Source: Luteococcus sp052116585 (lineage in GTDB: Bacteria; Actinomycetota; Actinomycetes; Propionibacteriales; Propionibacteriaceae). Taken from it: 52,978 bases of DNA. The stretch spans positions 1 to 52,978 of the forward strand of contig NZ_JBQKKT010000020.1 of NCBI RefSeq assembly GCF_052116585.1, in the 5' to 3' direction. Both the position numbers and the translations under genes were made by a program. Positions 26,957-36,431 of the stretch are shown piece after piece. The stretch's first letter is position 1; every line of letters begins with the position of its first letter. The notes under the pieces were generated by a model that searched no databases, had not been told where the DNA came from, and saw only the letters and a program-made list of their open reading frames with translations.

Positions 26957-27010
26957 CTACCTCCGGACAGCGCCACGGACGAAGGGAGCGGGGGAGATGG
27001 CGCTGGACAT
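26957..27010 (-). CDS. Possible 17-aa leader peptide
   Basis: On the minus strand TAGAGT (27016-27021) is followed after 5 nt by an ATG that opens a 17-codon frame (MSSAISPAPFVRGAVRR). Its stop TAG overlaps the Shine-Dalgarno GGAGG of the 26953 gene and lies 3 nt before that ATG. Translation of the leader would control access to the downstream start. Confidence 0.4.
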   Translation of the reverse strand: MSSAISPAPFVRGAVRR

Positions 27011-27054
27011 GGCGCACTCTACCCCAGACCGGGGTGAGGCTCTAATGGACGAAC

Positions 27055-27106
27055 GACCCAACGGGACGGGCCCGGGCCGAATGGCCCGGGCCCGTCCCGT
27101 TGGGTC
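27055..27106 (-). terminator. icd terminator
   Basis: Perfect 24-bp stem (27055-27078 with 27083-27106) with loop GAAT, 8 nt past the icd stop. No U-tract follows, as is common in actinobacteria. Confidence 0.9.
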
Positions 27107-27113
27107 CTGTCGA

Positions 27114-29303
<2,190 letters not shown>

Positions 29304-29355
29304 GGGCTCGGGATTCCCCTCGAATCGACTGGACGGACTTGACGTCACTTCACGG

Positions 29356-29375
29356 GGCTGGCAACCGTGCCAGCC
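29356..29375. promoter_or_regulatory. Palindrome upstream of icd
   Basis: GGCTGGCA (29356-29363) and TGCCAGCC (29368-29375) form a perfect 8-bp inverted repeat between the TetR stop and the icd start. It may be an operator or a 5'-UTR stem; TAGTGT on the minus strand lies just upstream. Confidence 0.45.
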
Positions 29376-29433
29376 TTCATGGCCACACTAGCGGACGGCT
29401 GGGACGCCGCGCCGTGCTCGTGCCGCGATGCCG

Positions 29434-30156
29434 TCACTTGGGGGGCATCTCCCGAACCGTGAGGCGCGGTTCGGGCACCAGGTTCGCCATCCCATTCCAG
29501 GCCAGGTTCACCAGGTGGGCGGCCACGACCTCCTTCGACGGTTCCCGGGTGTCCAACCAGCTCTGCCCGGCCAATGCCACCAGCCCCACCAGCGCCTGGG
29601 CATACAGGCCCGCGTACGTCGGATCGAAGCCGTGCCGCTGCAGCGGTTCGGCCAGCAGGTCCTCCACCCGCGAGACGATGTCGCTGAGGATGCTGGCAAA
29701 GGATCCCTGTGCGGCCACGACGGGGGAGTCCCGGGCCAGGATGCGGAAGCCGTCGGGGTGCTCGTCGAGGTAGTCCATCAGCGCCAGGGCCCCGTACTCG
29801 ATGAGGTCTCGGGAGGTGGCTCCGGGCGTGGTCAGGGCCGTGCGGATCGCCTGGTGCAGGCGCTGCGATTCGCGATCCACCACGACGGCGTAGACGCCCT
29901 CCTTGCCGCCGAAGTGCTCGTAGACCACGGGCTTGCTGACCTCGGCGCAGGCAGCGATCTCCTCCACGCTGGTCCCCTCGAAACCCTTCTGGGCAAACAG
30001 GGTGCGAGCCACGCTGACCAGCTGCTCGCGGCGCTCGGCGGAGGTCATGCGGATCCGTCCGCGCCGGGCGCGACCCGTCGAGGTGTGCCTGCTGACGGGA
30101 GCCGGGTCAGGCCTGGCGGGATCGTGCGGGGTCTGCGGGTCGAGCATGCGCCCCAT
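29434..30156 (-). CDS. TetR-family transcriptional regulator
   Basis: 240 aa with a disordered N-terminal extension of about 36 residues, then a TetR helix-turn-helix (SVEEIAACAEVSKPVVYEHFGGKEGVYA). The helical ligand domain is typical of the actinobacterial group with a TetR C-terminal domain. The start could be the downstream ATG at about 30048 (MTSAERREQL). Target unknown; icd is next on the same strand with a palindrome between them, so control of icd is possible. Confidence 0.85.
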   Translation of the reverse strand: MGRMLDPQTPHDPARPDPAPVSRHTSTGRARRGRIRMTSAERREQLVSVARTLFAQKGFEGTSVEEIAACAEVSKPVVYEHFGGKEGVYAVVVDRESQRLHQAIRTALTTPGATSRDLIEYGALALMDYLDEHPDGFRILARDSPVVAAQGSFASILSDIVSRVEDLLAEPLQRHGFDPTYAGLYAQALVGLVALAGQSWLDTREPSKEVVAAHLVNLAWNGMANLVPEPRLTVREMPPK

Positions 30157-30320
30157 GTTCCCACACCCCTAGGGGTCAGCTCCCGTGGCCTGCCGACGCC
30201 CGCGTCGCGGCGCGAACGTCGGTGCCCCGTGCGTTGAGGTGCGCCCACCCCAGCCCGGTGCGTAAGGTAAGGGCAGTCCATCCCGCATGGACGTGTGCGC
30301 ACGGCTCGCCGTGTTCATGA

Positions 30321-30399
30321 TCCCCGGTTGGTCTGCCGGCAGGGCCCGCCTGACTTTGAATCAGGACTAGCGACGTGAGTTCGACTCTCACCCGGGGAG
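30321..30399 (+). tRNA. tRNA-Gln (anticodon UUG)
   Basis: Acceptor TCCCCGG pairs with CCGGGGA, discriminator G at 30399. The anticodon stem CCTGA/TCAGG encloses the loop CTTTGAA (anticodon TTG). The T arm is GTGAG/CTCAC with loop TTCGACT. The D arm starts GGTC and contains the GGCAG of a normal D loop. The variable region between anticodon and T stems is 9 nt, longer than the usual 4-5. The 3' part is a 52-bp repeat also found upstream of glmU, so this is the attachment-site tRNA. CCA is not encoded. Confidence 0.85.
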
Positions 30400-30403
30400 C
30401 GGA
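30352..30403 (+). repeat. attL, 52-bp tRNA-derived repeat
   Basis: Identical to 46154-46205. It spans from within the anticodon stem to just past the discriminator of tRNA-Gln. The intact tRNA is restored at this end. Confidence 0.9.
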
Positions 30404-30420
30404 AAGTTTTACCAGTAAGG

Positions 30421-30448
30421 AAAAGCCTCGACTTCGGTCGGGGCTTTT
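30421..30448. terminator. Strong terminator just inside attL
   Basis: A 12-bp stem AAAAGCCTCGAC with GTCGGGGCTTTT (one G-T pair), a TTCG tetraloop and a T run on both strands. It can end tRNA transcription and isolate the element. Confidence 0.85.
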
Positions 30449-30454
30449 CTTGTG

Positions 30455-30478
30455 CTTGGGCACAAGTCTTGGGCACAA
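30455..30478 (+). repeat. Paired CTTGGGCACAA repeats, left end
   Basis: Two copies of CTTGGGCACAA, 13 bp apart. A matching pair lies near attR (46029-46050) and a third in the middle (40281-40302). The position close to both att cores suggests arm-type sites for a tyrosine integrase. Confidence 0.55.
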
Positions 30479-30533
30479 CTGGTCAGTTCGGGCCGAGGCA
30501 GCGTGTACTCAGTTGGGCTGCTAGATTCGCGCC

Positions 30534-30962
30534 ATGACCGAACCGGCCGCCGTTGAACTGGACTACGCCTTCCCCGCCCAGTGGGCGCGCGTCAACGCGG
30601 ATGGCACTCTGACGGCAGTGGACGCGAGCTTCCTTCGGGTGACGGCTCCCTTGGGGCTGCCGATGTCCTTTGCCGTTGCTGCTCGGCTCCGCTTCAGGGG
30701 CGGTCTCACCGCATGTGACTTCCGTGTGGAGGTTCGCCCGCCGCAGGGTGCCGCTCTGACGTTCGATGGTCGGATCGATGCAACGGGTGCCCCCCAATAT
30801 GGTGAAGAGCAGCGTCGTCACATGTTGGTGGCGCTCAACAGTGGCATGGTTGTTCAGGAGTACGGGGTGGTGACCATCGAGCTGTTCTTGGATGACCGCT
30901 CTGTGCGGACGCTCATGTTCGAGGTGGTACCGTTGCCCGACACTCAGCAAAGCGCTGGGTGA
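30534..30962 (+). CDS. Hypothetical protein, possibly DUF6941-like
   Basis: 142 aa, soluble, no signal peptide. The N-terminal half alternates short strands (LDYAFPAQWARVNADGTLTAVDASFLRV) in a way that recalls DUF6941 proteins, but the match is weak. TAGATT ends 6 nt before the ATG, so it should be expressed from a leaderless promoter inside the element. The DUF4258 gene follows 3 nt after its stop, so the two are probably co-transcribed. Confidence 0.65.
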   Translation: MTEPAAVELDYAFPAQWARVNADGTLTAVDASFLRVTAPLGLPMSFAVAARLRFRGGLTACDFRVEVRPPQGAALTFDGRIDATGAPQYGEEQRRHMLVALNSGMVVQEYGVVTIELFLDDRSVRTLMFEVVPLPDTQQSAG

Positions 30963-30965
30963 CCG

Positions 30966-31166
30966 ATGGCTATAGGTCGGCTGACGACTCACGCGAAGCA
31001 ACGTATGCGGAAACGCCGAGTGTCAGAACGGGAAGTGGACGAGGTTCTAATGAAACCCGACTCCGCGCAGTATGACCCGGATGAAGATAGCTTCCGGTTG
31101 GAGCGCAAGCTCTCACAGGGAACGCTTAAGCCTCGATCCACCGATGGCGTGGGTGGGGTGAGCTGA
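30966..31166 (+). pseudogene. DUF4258 protein gene interrupted by IS1380 copy 1
   Basis: The frame begins MAIGRLTTHAKQRMRKRRVSEREVDEVL, the DUF4258 pattern (His, then RxxxR-xS-x2-E-V) seen in small toxin-like RNases. From 31131 the frame runs into the insertion sequence and stops at 31166. Joining across the 5-bp target duplication gives GTLKA and then a stop at once, so the original gene was either about 56 aa or already broken. It starts 3 nt after the upstream gene. Confidence 0.6.
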
Positions 31167-31272
31167 TTTCGCGGAGGGCCGCGGTGGTGGTTTGAGGGCA
31201 GGGCTGTTTTCCTGACCTCGCTGTCGGGGTGTTCCACGTCGGGTGTTCGGTCGCGCCGTGATGGCTGGGTGG

Positions 31273-32694
31273 TCAGGGAGAGAGCGTTGCTGGTGGGCCG
31301 CAGCCGTGGTTGAACAGGCGGGTCCACGCGGCTTCCCAGGGCCAGGCGGTCGGCAGGTGCAGGGTGACCCGTCGGGCTGAGGACGCCACCCGCGCGGGGA
31401 CGGTGATCAGCTTCGCGCGGATGGTGGCGGTGGTCGCGCGGGCGAGGTCGCTGCCGGCGATGGCGGCGGCGGTGCGGGTGAGGTTGAACGCGATGACCGC
31501 CAGCACCAGCCAGGCGGCGTTGGCGGTGAACTTCCCGGAGGGCAGGTGGGCCAGGGCGGAGCTCTTGAGGTCGGCGTGGACCTGCTCGATGATCGCGTGC
31601 CCGCGGTGGGTCTTGTCCGCCGCGACGGTGTCCAGGTCGGCGGGGTCGGTGGTGGTGAAGAAGGCGTGGAAGCGCCACGTGTCGAACAGGGTGCCCTGTC
31701 CAGCGGCCTTCTTCTTCTCGGCGTTGAGGTCGGGGATGCGGCGCACCACCAGGCGCCCGGTCACCTGGTCGGTGGCCTTCTTGGAGGTGAACGCGGTGAA
31801 GGGCACCTCGGCGACCTCGGCCCGCGACACCCACGTGCCGCTGACCTCGTCGAAGATGGCGTCGGTGTACTCGATGGGCGTCCACGCTTCTTGGCTGATG
31901 GTGGCGATCGCGGCCTTGACCTTGGGGTCCAGGCGCACGGTGATCGACACCTGGGCCCCACCACGGAGCGCGGCACCGACGGTGGGCGCCCCATAGAACG
32001 CGGAGTCCGCCCGCAGCAACGGCTTCACATCTGAACGGCCGTGCAGGGTGCTGACCGTCTTCAGCGCGTCGGCGACCAGCCGTTTGGCTCCGCGCGGGGA
32101 CCCGCACGAGCCCTTGCGCAGCCGCTGCGCCACCACCACCGGCGCTGACCCGGAGGTGGTGACCGTGGCCAGCAGCGCGTTCAGGCCACGGACCCCGGAG
32201 TAGCCGAACCCGGCGCCCTGCTTGGCGTGGCCGTGGACCTCGATGATCGTGTCATCGATGTCGACCAGCACCCGTGTGCTCGTGCCGTCGCGCCGGACCT
32301 GCGCGCCCTGGCCGCCCGCAGCTGTGAGGTTGGCCAGGAACCTGGAGGCGACCGCGTCGAGCTGGCGCACGTGACCGAACGTGAACGCCCGCAGGAACGA
32401 CCCCAACGTCGACGGCGCGTACGCCCGGGCGAAGACCCGGCCCATCCCGCCGTGCCGCAGCAGCGCCATGTCATCGATGCTGTCGGCGCCGGCGACCATC
32501 CCCGCGACCAGGGAGGCCACCTTCAACCCGGCGTTGGCGCCCTTGTCACCCGGCACGCTCAAGTGCTCACCGGCCAGGCGTGCGAGCCCTGCCGAGTCCG
32601 CCAGTGCAAGGACCGGGACCAGCCCGGCCGCCGACACCAGGTTCGGGTCATCGAACACCGCCGACGTCGCCGCGCGGGTGTGGCAGAGTTTCAT
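31273..32694 (-). CDS. IS1380-family transposase
   Basis: 473-aa DDE transposase. The N-terminal part (SAGLVPVLALADSAGL, GANAGLKVASLVAGMVAGADSIDDMALLRHGGM) and core motifs are typical: acidic residues in VDIDDTIIEVHG and RADSAFYG, and IIEQVHADLK near the third acidic residue. It reads as full length, so it may be active. It is clearly homologous along its length to the transposase at 34192-35637. Start ATG 32694. Confidence 0.93.
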   Translation of the reverse strand: MKLCHTRAATSAVFDDPNLVSAAGLVPVLALADSAGLARLAGEHLSVPGDKGANAGLKVASLVAGMVAGADSIDDMALLRHGGMGRVFARAYAPSTLGSFLRAFTFGHVRQLDAVASRFLANLTAAGGQGAQVRRDGTSTRVLVDIDDTIIEVHGHAKQGAGFGYSGVRGLNALLATVTTSGSAPVVVAQRLRKGSCGSPRGAKRLVADALKTVSTLHGRSDVKPLLRADSAFYGAPTVGAALRGGAQVSITVRLDPKVKAAIATISQEAWTPIEYTDAIFDEVSGTWVSRAEVAEVPFTAFTSKKATDQVTGRLVVRRIPDLNAEKKKAAGQGTLFDTWRFHAFFTTTDPADLDTVAADKTHRGHAIIEQVHADLKSSALAHLPSGKFTANAAWLVLAVIAFNLTRTAAAIAGSDLARATTATIRAKLITVPARVASSARRVTLHLPTAWPWEAAWTRLFNHGCGPPATLSP

Positions 32695-32698
32695 CCCA

Positions 32699-32768
32699 GA
32701 GATGCCCTTCCGGGTGGGTGGTTTGGAACTGTCGCAAGAACCAATCTCCCAGCACGGCAGGGCATCTC
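32699..32768. repeat. Subterminal inverted repeat upstream of transposase, copy 1
   Basis: GAGATGCCC (32699-32707) and GGGCATCTC (32760-32768) bracket the transposase promoter region. The same arrangement is kept in the second IS copy. Confidence 0.5.
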
Positions 32769-32870
32769 GTCGTTACGGCACGCTCAAAGGCCCGAGCTCA
32801 TCGGTGGATCGAGGTTAAGGCATGACTGACGAACCCCTGCGAGCTTCGTGTGCCCGGGGATCGTCGCGGC

Positions 32871-33095
32871 TTACTTTGGTTCAGCAGCGGCGATGACGGA
32901 CGCATGTAATGCGTCCGAGGCGAAGAGAACTTCTAGTCCGAGCAGTTTCCCATCAGTGTCGAAGTCCAAGATGAACTGGCCTGCGACGTCTCCGTCGTGG
33001 GTCAGCTCGACCTGATGTGTAGCTTCACCGGGAGCGATACTGTCGACCACCATCAGGTAGGCGGCGTCCGCGTCACGGTCGTACGTCAGTCTCAT
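32871..33095 (-). CDS. DUF2283 protein, probable antitoxin/immunity protein
   Basis: 74 aa, matching DUF2283: starts MRLTYDRDADAAYLMVVD and contains a GQFILDFDTDGKLLGLEVL block. DUF2283 proteins are commonly paired with DUF4258 toxins. Here it follows, after 3 nt, the gene whose C-terminus is DUF4258-like, so immunity to that toxin is the natural guess. The start has GGGGTGAAGA upstream. It reads intact although the toxin gene is frameshifted. Confidence 0.8.
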   Translation of the reverse strand: MRLTYDRDADAAYLMVVDSIAPGEATHQVELTHDGDVAGQFILDFDTDGKLLGLEVLFASDALHASVIAAAEPK

Positions 33096-33098
33096 TCT

Positions 33099-33949
33099 TC
33101 ACCCCTTCGTGACGGTGATAATGTTGCCGGTCTTGTTGTCGACGATGACGCGGATTCTGTTCGCGCCTTTACCCTGTGTAAAAACTGAGGTGCCCTTCTT
33201 GCCCGCAGTCCTCACGCCGTTCTGAACAACCTGCTTGATGAGGGCTTGGCTCACTCCGCGGGCCGCGGCCTGAGTGATCGCGTGACGAGTGAGATGTCCC
33301 ATAACCATCAGCGCGGGAACCCAGAACGGGTCAGCCACGATCGGGAACGCGGTGGACGTCGAGGGGTGGACTCGCTGGATGACGGTGTTGCCGGCGATGG
33401 TGTAATCAGTCGGCACAGCAACGCCGTTGCGGTCTACAGCCCAGGGCGGTGCGATTGTGCCCGCAAGGTCACCATCCGCGGTGCGGACGGTGATGCCACC
33501 GTCTTCAAGCGGGAAGAGTTCGAACGCTGGGTCCACGTCGAACCGGTACTCGCGGGGGCTGTCCGACGTAGCGATGTGAAACAGCGCCCGGAACGCGCCG
33601 TCGCCCTCGTCCTTCACCGCCACCCGACGCCATCATTGACTGTCACGGCGGAGACCCCCACGTCGTCCGGCGCGGACCGGTCGAACGACAGTGAGAACGA
33701 CTGCGCTTCGTCCCCGGACGGGGCACTGACAACGCCGCCCTGCACTTCGACCTGGCCCTCGGGAACACTCGCGGTGTCCATGTAAACCTGAGGCTGCGTC
33801 GCCAACGCGCTTTCGAGGTGCGTCTCTGCATCGTCCACGACAGCGGCGGAGGAGGTCGAGTCCTCAGCGGTCGCGGAGGTCGTTCCCGAGGCGACCATAG
33901 CCACCGCAACAAGCGATGCGAGCGCTGCTTTCGGTATCAGTTTTCCCAT
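33099..33949 (-). pseudogene. Secreted protein with C-terminal DUF4258 toxin domain, frameshifted
   Basis: Two overlapping frames make one gene. The 5' frame (33614-33949, 111 aa) has a signal peptide (MGKLIPKAALASLVAVAMVASG) and a Val/Ser-rich beta region. The 3' frame (33099-33623) continues with YRFDVDP, a DLAGTIAPPWAVDRNG stretch and FPIVADPFW, the usual pre-toxin region of actinobacterial secreted proteins. It ends in a DUF4258-like domain (RHAITQAAARGVSQALIKQVVQNG, IRVIVDNKTGNIITV). A one-base loss near 33616-33625 would explain the shift. Reinitiation at GTG 33623, which overlaps the first stop, is the alternative. Confidence 0.7.
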
Positions 33950-34051
33950 TGACGGATGATTCCTCTCTGCGTGGTCCTTGAGCGGTTCCGCTCAGGGGCG
34001 GGTCAAGTCCCCGGGAGTGTAGCGCTTCGCGTTCCTTCTAGTTCGGATTAG
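33950..34051. other. Short gap between toxin gene and second IS
   Basis: About 100 bp that should hold the toxin promoter. I see a weak GAGAGGAAT ribosome site near the start codon but no convincing -35/-10 pair. The upstream part was probably lost when the IS arrived. Confidence 0.4.
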
Positions 34052-34191
34052 CCTCGATCCACCGATGAGCAGGTCCAGGACTGCCTGATCGGGTTGGCGT
34101 GCTGATGCCCGGGTGGGGGCGTGGGTGATCGCCCGGCCTCGCTGCCGGGGTGTTCCACGGGGTGTCGCTCGTGCCGTCTCCGGCGGGGTGG

Positions 34192-35637
34192 TCAGGTCCG
34201 TGGGGGCGCTGCGGGTGGCCCGCAGCCGAGCGTGAACAGTTGGGTCCAGGCGTGTTCCCAGGGCCAGTCCTTGGGCAGGTGCAGGGTGACCCGTCGGGCG
34301 GAGGACGCGACGCGGGCGGGGACGGTGATCAGCTTGCGGCGGATGGTCGCGGTCGTGGACTTGGCCAGGGCTGGCTCGCCGGTCACAGTTGCTGCGGCGC
34401 GGGTGAGGTTGAACGCGATGACGGCGAGCACGAGCCAGGCGGCGTTCGCGGTGAACTTCCCCGACGGGAGGTGGGCCAGGGCGGAGTTCTTCAGGTCGGC
34501 GTGGACCTGTTCGATGATCGCGTGGTGCCGGTGCGCCTGGTCCGCGGCGACGGTGTCCAGGGTGTCGGCGGGGACGGTGGTGAAGAACGCGTGGAAGCGC
34601 CACACGTCGAACAGGGTGCCTTGCCCGGCGGCCTTCTTCTTGTCGGCATTGACGTCGGGGATGCGGCGCACGACGAGCCGGCCCGGGACCTGGTGGGCCT
34701 TCTTCTGCGCGGCGAACGCGGTGAAGTCGATCTCGGCGACCTCGGCGCGGGAGATCCACGCCCCGGTGGCCTCGTCGCGGATCGCGTCGGTGTACTCGAT
34801 CGTGGTCCACGCGTGTTCGTCGATGCCGGCGATCGCGGCCTTGATCGTGGCGGTCAGCCTCACGGTGACGGACACGTCCGCGCCACCGGCCAGCGCGGCC
34901 CGGACGGCGGGGCCACCGAAGAACGCGGAGTCCATCCGGACCAGGATGGCCCGGTCCGCCCCGAGCAGGCGCCGGGCTTGTTTGACGGCGTCGCCGATCA
35001 GCCGGGCCGCACCCCGCGGGGAACCACACGAGCCCTTGCGTAGCCGCTGGGCGACGATGACCGGCGCGTGTCCGGCGGTGGTGAGGGTGGCCAGGAACGC
35101 GTTGAGCCCGCGGACCTTCGAGTAGCCGAATCCGGCGCCCTGCTTCTGGTGGCCGTGGACCTCGATGATCGTGTCGTCGACATCGACCAACGCGTACTCG
35201 CCCGCCGTGGCCGGGGTCGAGGCGGGTCCCGGCGCGGCGACCGGCCCGAGCAGGCGGGTCCGTGCGGCCAGGGCCAGCAGGAACCTCGCGGCAACCGCGT
35301 CGAGCTGACGCACGTGCCCGAACGTGAACGCCCGCAGGAACGCCCCGAGTGTGGAGGGCGCGTACGCCGAGGTGAACACCTTGGCCATCCCGCCGTGCCG
35401 TAGCAGCGCCATGTCATCGATGCTGTCCGCGCCGGCGAGCATCCCACCGACCAGCGAGGCGACCTTCAGGCCGGCGTTGGCGCCCTTGTCCGTGGCCACC
35501 GTCAGCCGTTGGTCAGCCAGCACGCGTAGGCCAGCGGCGTCGGTCAACGCCATCACCGGGACGAGCCCGGCGGACGAAACGAGGTTCGGGTCGTCGAAGA
35601 CCGCGGAGGTCCGGGTCAGGGTGTGAGAGAGTTTCAC
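34192..35637 (-). CDS. IS1380-family transposase
   Basis: 481 aa, GTG start at 35637. Same architecture as the transposase at 31273-32694, with long identical blocks (GANAGLKVASLVGGM, DDTIIEVHGHQKQGAGFGYS, RLRKGSCGSPRGA, AWLVLAVIAFNLTR) but an extra Pro/Ala-rich segment before VDVDDT and many scattered differences. The two are related insertion sequences, not a recent duplication. It appears intact. Confidence 0.93.
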   Translation of the reverse strand: MKLSHTLTRTSAVFDDPNLVSSAGLVPVMALTDAAGLRVLADQRLTVATDKGANAGLKVASLVGGMLAGADSIDDMALLRHGGMAKVFTSAYAPSTLGAFLRAFTFGHVRQLDAVAARFLLALAARTRLLGPVAAPGPASTPATAGEYALVDVDDTIIEVHGHQKQGAGFGYSKVRGLNAFLATLTTAGHAPVIVAQRLRKGSCGSPRGAARLIGDAVKQARRLLGADRAILVRMDSAFFGGPAVRAALAGGADVSVTVRLTATIKAAIAGIDEHAWTTIEYTDAIRDEATGAWISRAEVAEIDFTAFAAQKKAHQVPGRLVVRRIPDVNADKKKAAGQGTLFDVWRFHAFFTTVPADTLDTVAADQAHRHHAIIEQVHADLKNSALAHLPSGKFTANAAWLVLAVIAFNLTRAAATVTGEPALAKSTTATIRRKLITVPARVASSARRVTLHLPKDWPWEHAWTQLFTLGCGPPAAPPRT

Positions 35638-35641
35638 CTAC

Positions 35642-35714
35642 GAGATGCCCCTTGTGTGCGGCGTGGATTGAAGCGTGAAGAACTCCAATTCTGCTGCAGC
35701 ACAGGGGCATTCTC
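35642..35714. repeat. Subterminal inverted repeat upstream of transposase, copy 2
   Basis: GAGATGCCCC (35642-35651) and GGGGCATTCTC (35704-35714) bracket the transposase promoter, with one bulged base. Counterpart of 32699-32768. Confidence 0.45.
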
Positions 35715-35732
35715 ACGTTCCGACGCGCTGGA

Positions 35733-36431
35733 TCACCTCACATCGCCCTGCGCATCGGTGGATCGAGGCTTACTGGTGTTCCTCATGTCGCTCGACGGCG
35801 CCTTGCCGTCCGGGCTGCTGGTCTTGGTTGTCTTCCTGCTGGCCGACGACTGGTCGTCGTCGGTGGTCTGGGTGCGCGGTCGTCCGCAATCAGCGGGCGG
35901 CAGAAGACCCGCGTCTCGCGTCTTGCGGGTCCACTTGTCGACGGCGTACTTGCTCACGCCGAATTGCTGGGCCAGCTGCACTCGCCGCGTGATCCTGGTC
36001 CCGTCGGCCGTGACCAGGACGGCAGGGCAGGCCTCGAAGGCCTGGGCGAAGGCCTCCAGCGTGGGAGGGTCACCCTCCAATGCCACCATGCCGGGTGCGC
36101 TGGCTGCCTCGCGCATCGCGTCGTCAAGGTGCGCGCCCGGTGGGGCCATGGCGGCATCGCGTCGGGCCAGGGCTGAGGCTGCCACCTCGACGAGATAGCC
36201 CACTGGCGTGGCCTTGAGCACGTCCACCGTGACGGTCCCGTGGATCGTCAACGACTCGATGGCGCGTCGGTCCGGGGTCAGCACGACTTCCCATGACCAG
36301 CCGCGGGGGTCGCTGACGAAGACGACGTCTTCGGGGCCCCACGAGATCAGCGCGTCCGCGTCGGGGTCGAAGCGTCGCCCCTCGCGTCGGTAGGGCGTCA
36401 CCGCCCAACGTTCGTAACTGCGTCGGTTCAT
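35733..36431 (-). CDS. HTH regulator (possible element repressor), 3' end replaced by IS
   Basis: About 232 aa from ATG 36431. No known domain in the first half (SWGPEDVVFVSDPRGWSWEVVL). A helix-turn-helix lies near residues 155-180 (RRVQLAQQFGVSKYAVDKWTRKT), followed by a polar Ser/Thr/Asp tail. The last dozen residues come from the end of IS copy 2, so the native C-terminus is lost. It diverges from the xis-like gene, with a palindrome covering its own -10, as expected for an autoregulated repressor. Function inferred from position. Confidence 0.65.
   Translation of the reverse strand: MNRRSYERWAVTPYRREGRRFDPDADALISWGPEDVVFVSDPRGWSWEVVLTPDRRAIESLTIHGTVTVDVLKATPVGYLVEVAASALARRDAAMAPPGAHLDDAMREAASAPGMVALEGDPPTLEAFAQAFEACPAVLVTADGTRITRRVQLAQQFGVSKYAVDKWTRKTRDAGLLPPADCGRPRTQTTDDDQSSASRKTTKTSSPDGKAPSSDMRNTSKPRSTDAQGDVR

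Larger units (their letters stand above)
31131..32814 (-). mobile_element. IS1380-family insertion sequence, copy 1
   Basis: 1684 bp with terminal inverted repeats beginning CCTCGATCCACCGATG and a 5-bp target duplication TTAAG on both sides (31126-31130 and 32815-32819). One transposase gene on the minus strand. The clean duplication suggests a fairly recent, independent insertion into the DUF4258 gene. Confidence 0.92.
34052..35768 (-). mobile_element. IS1380-family insertion sequence, copy 2
   Basis: 1717 bp with the same CCTCGATCCACCGATG termini as copy 1 and the same orientation. The flanking pentamers differ (ATTAG on the left, CTTAC on the right), so there is no clean target duplication. 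Its right end forms the last codons of the adjacent regulator gene. This fits a deletion or recombination next to the IS after insertion. Confidence 0.88.

Noticed and set aside
33614..33623. Programmed frameshift in the toxin gene
   Set aside because: No slippery heptamer or downstream pseudoknot is evident. A simple one-base loss or reinitiation is more economical, though not excluded.
31131..35768. Composite transposon formed by the two IS1380 copies around the toxin genes
   Set aside because: The outer flanks (TTAAG on the left, CTTAC on the right) do not match, the two transposases differ throughout, and copy 1 has its own target duplication. Two separate insertions explain it better.
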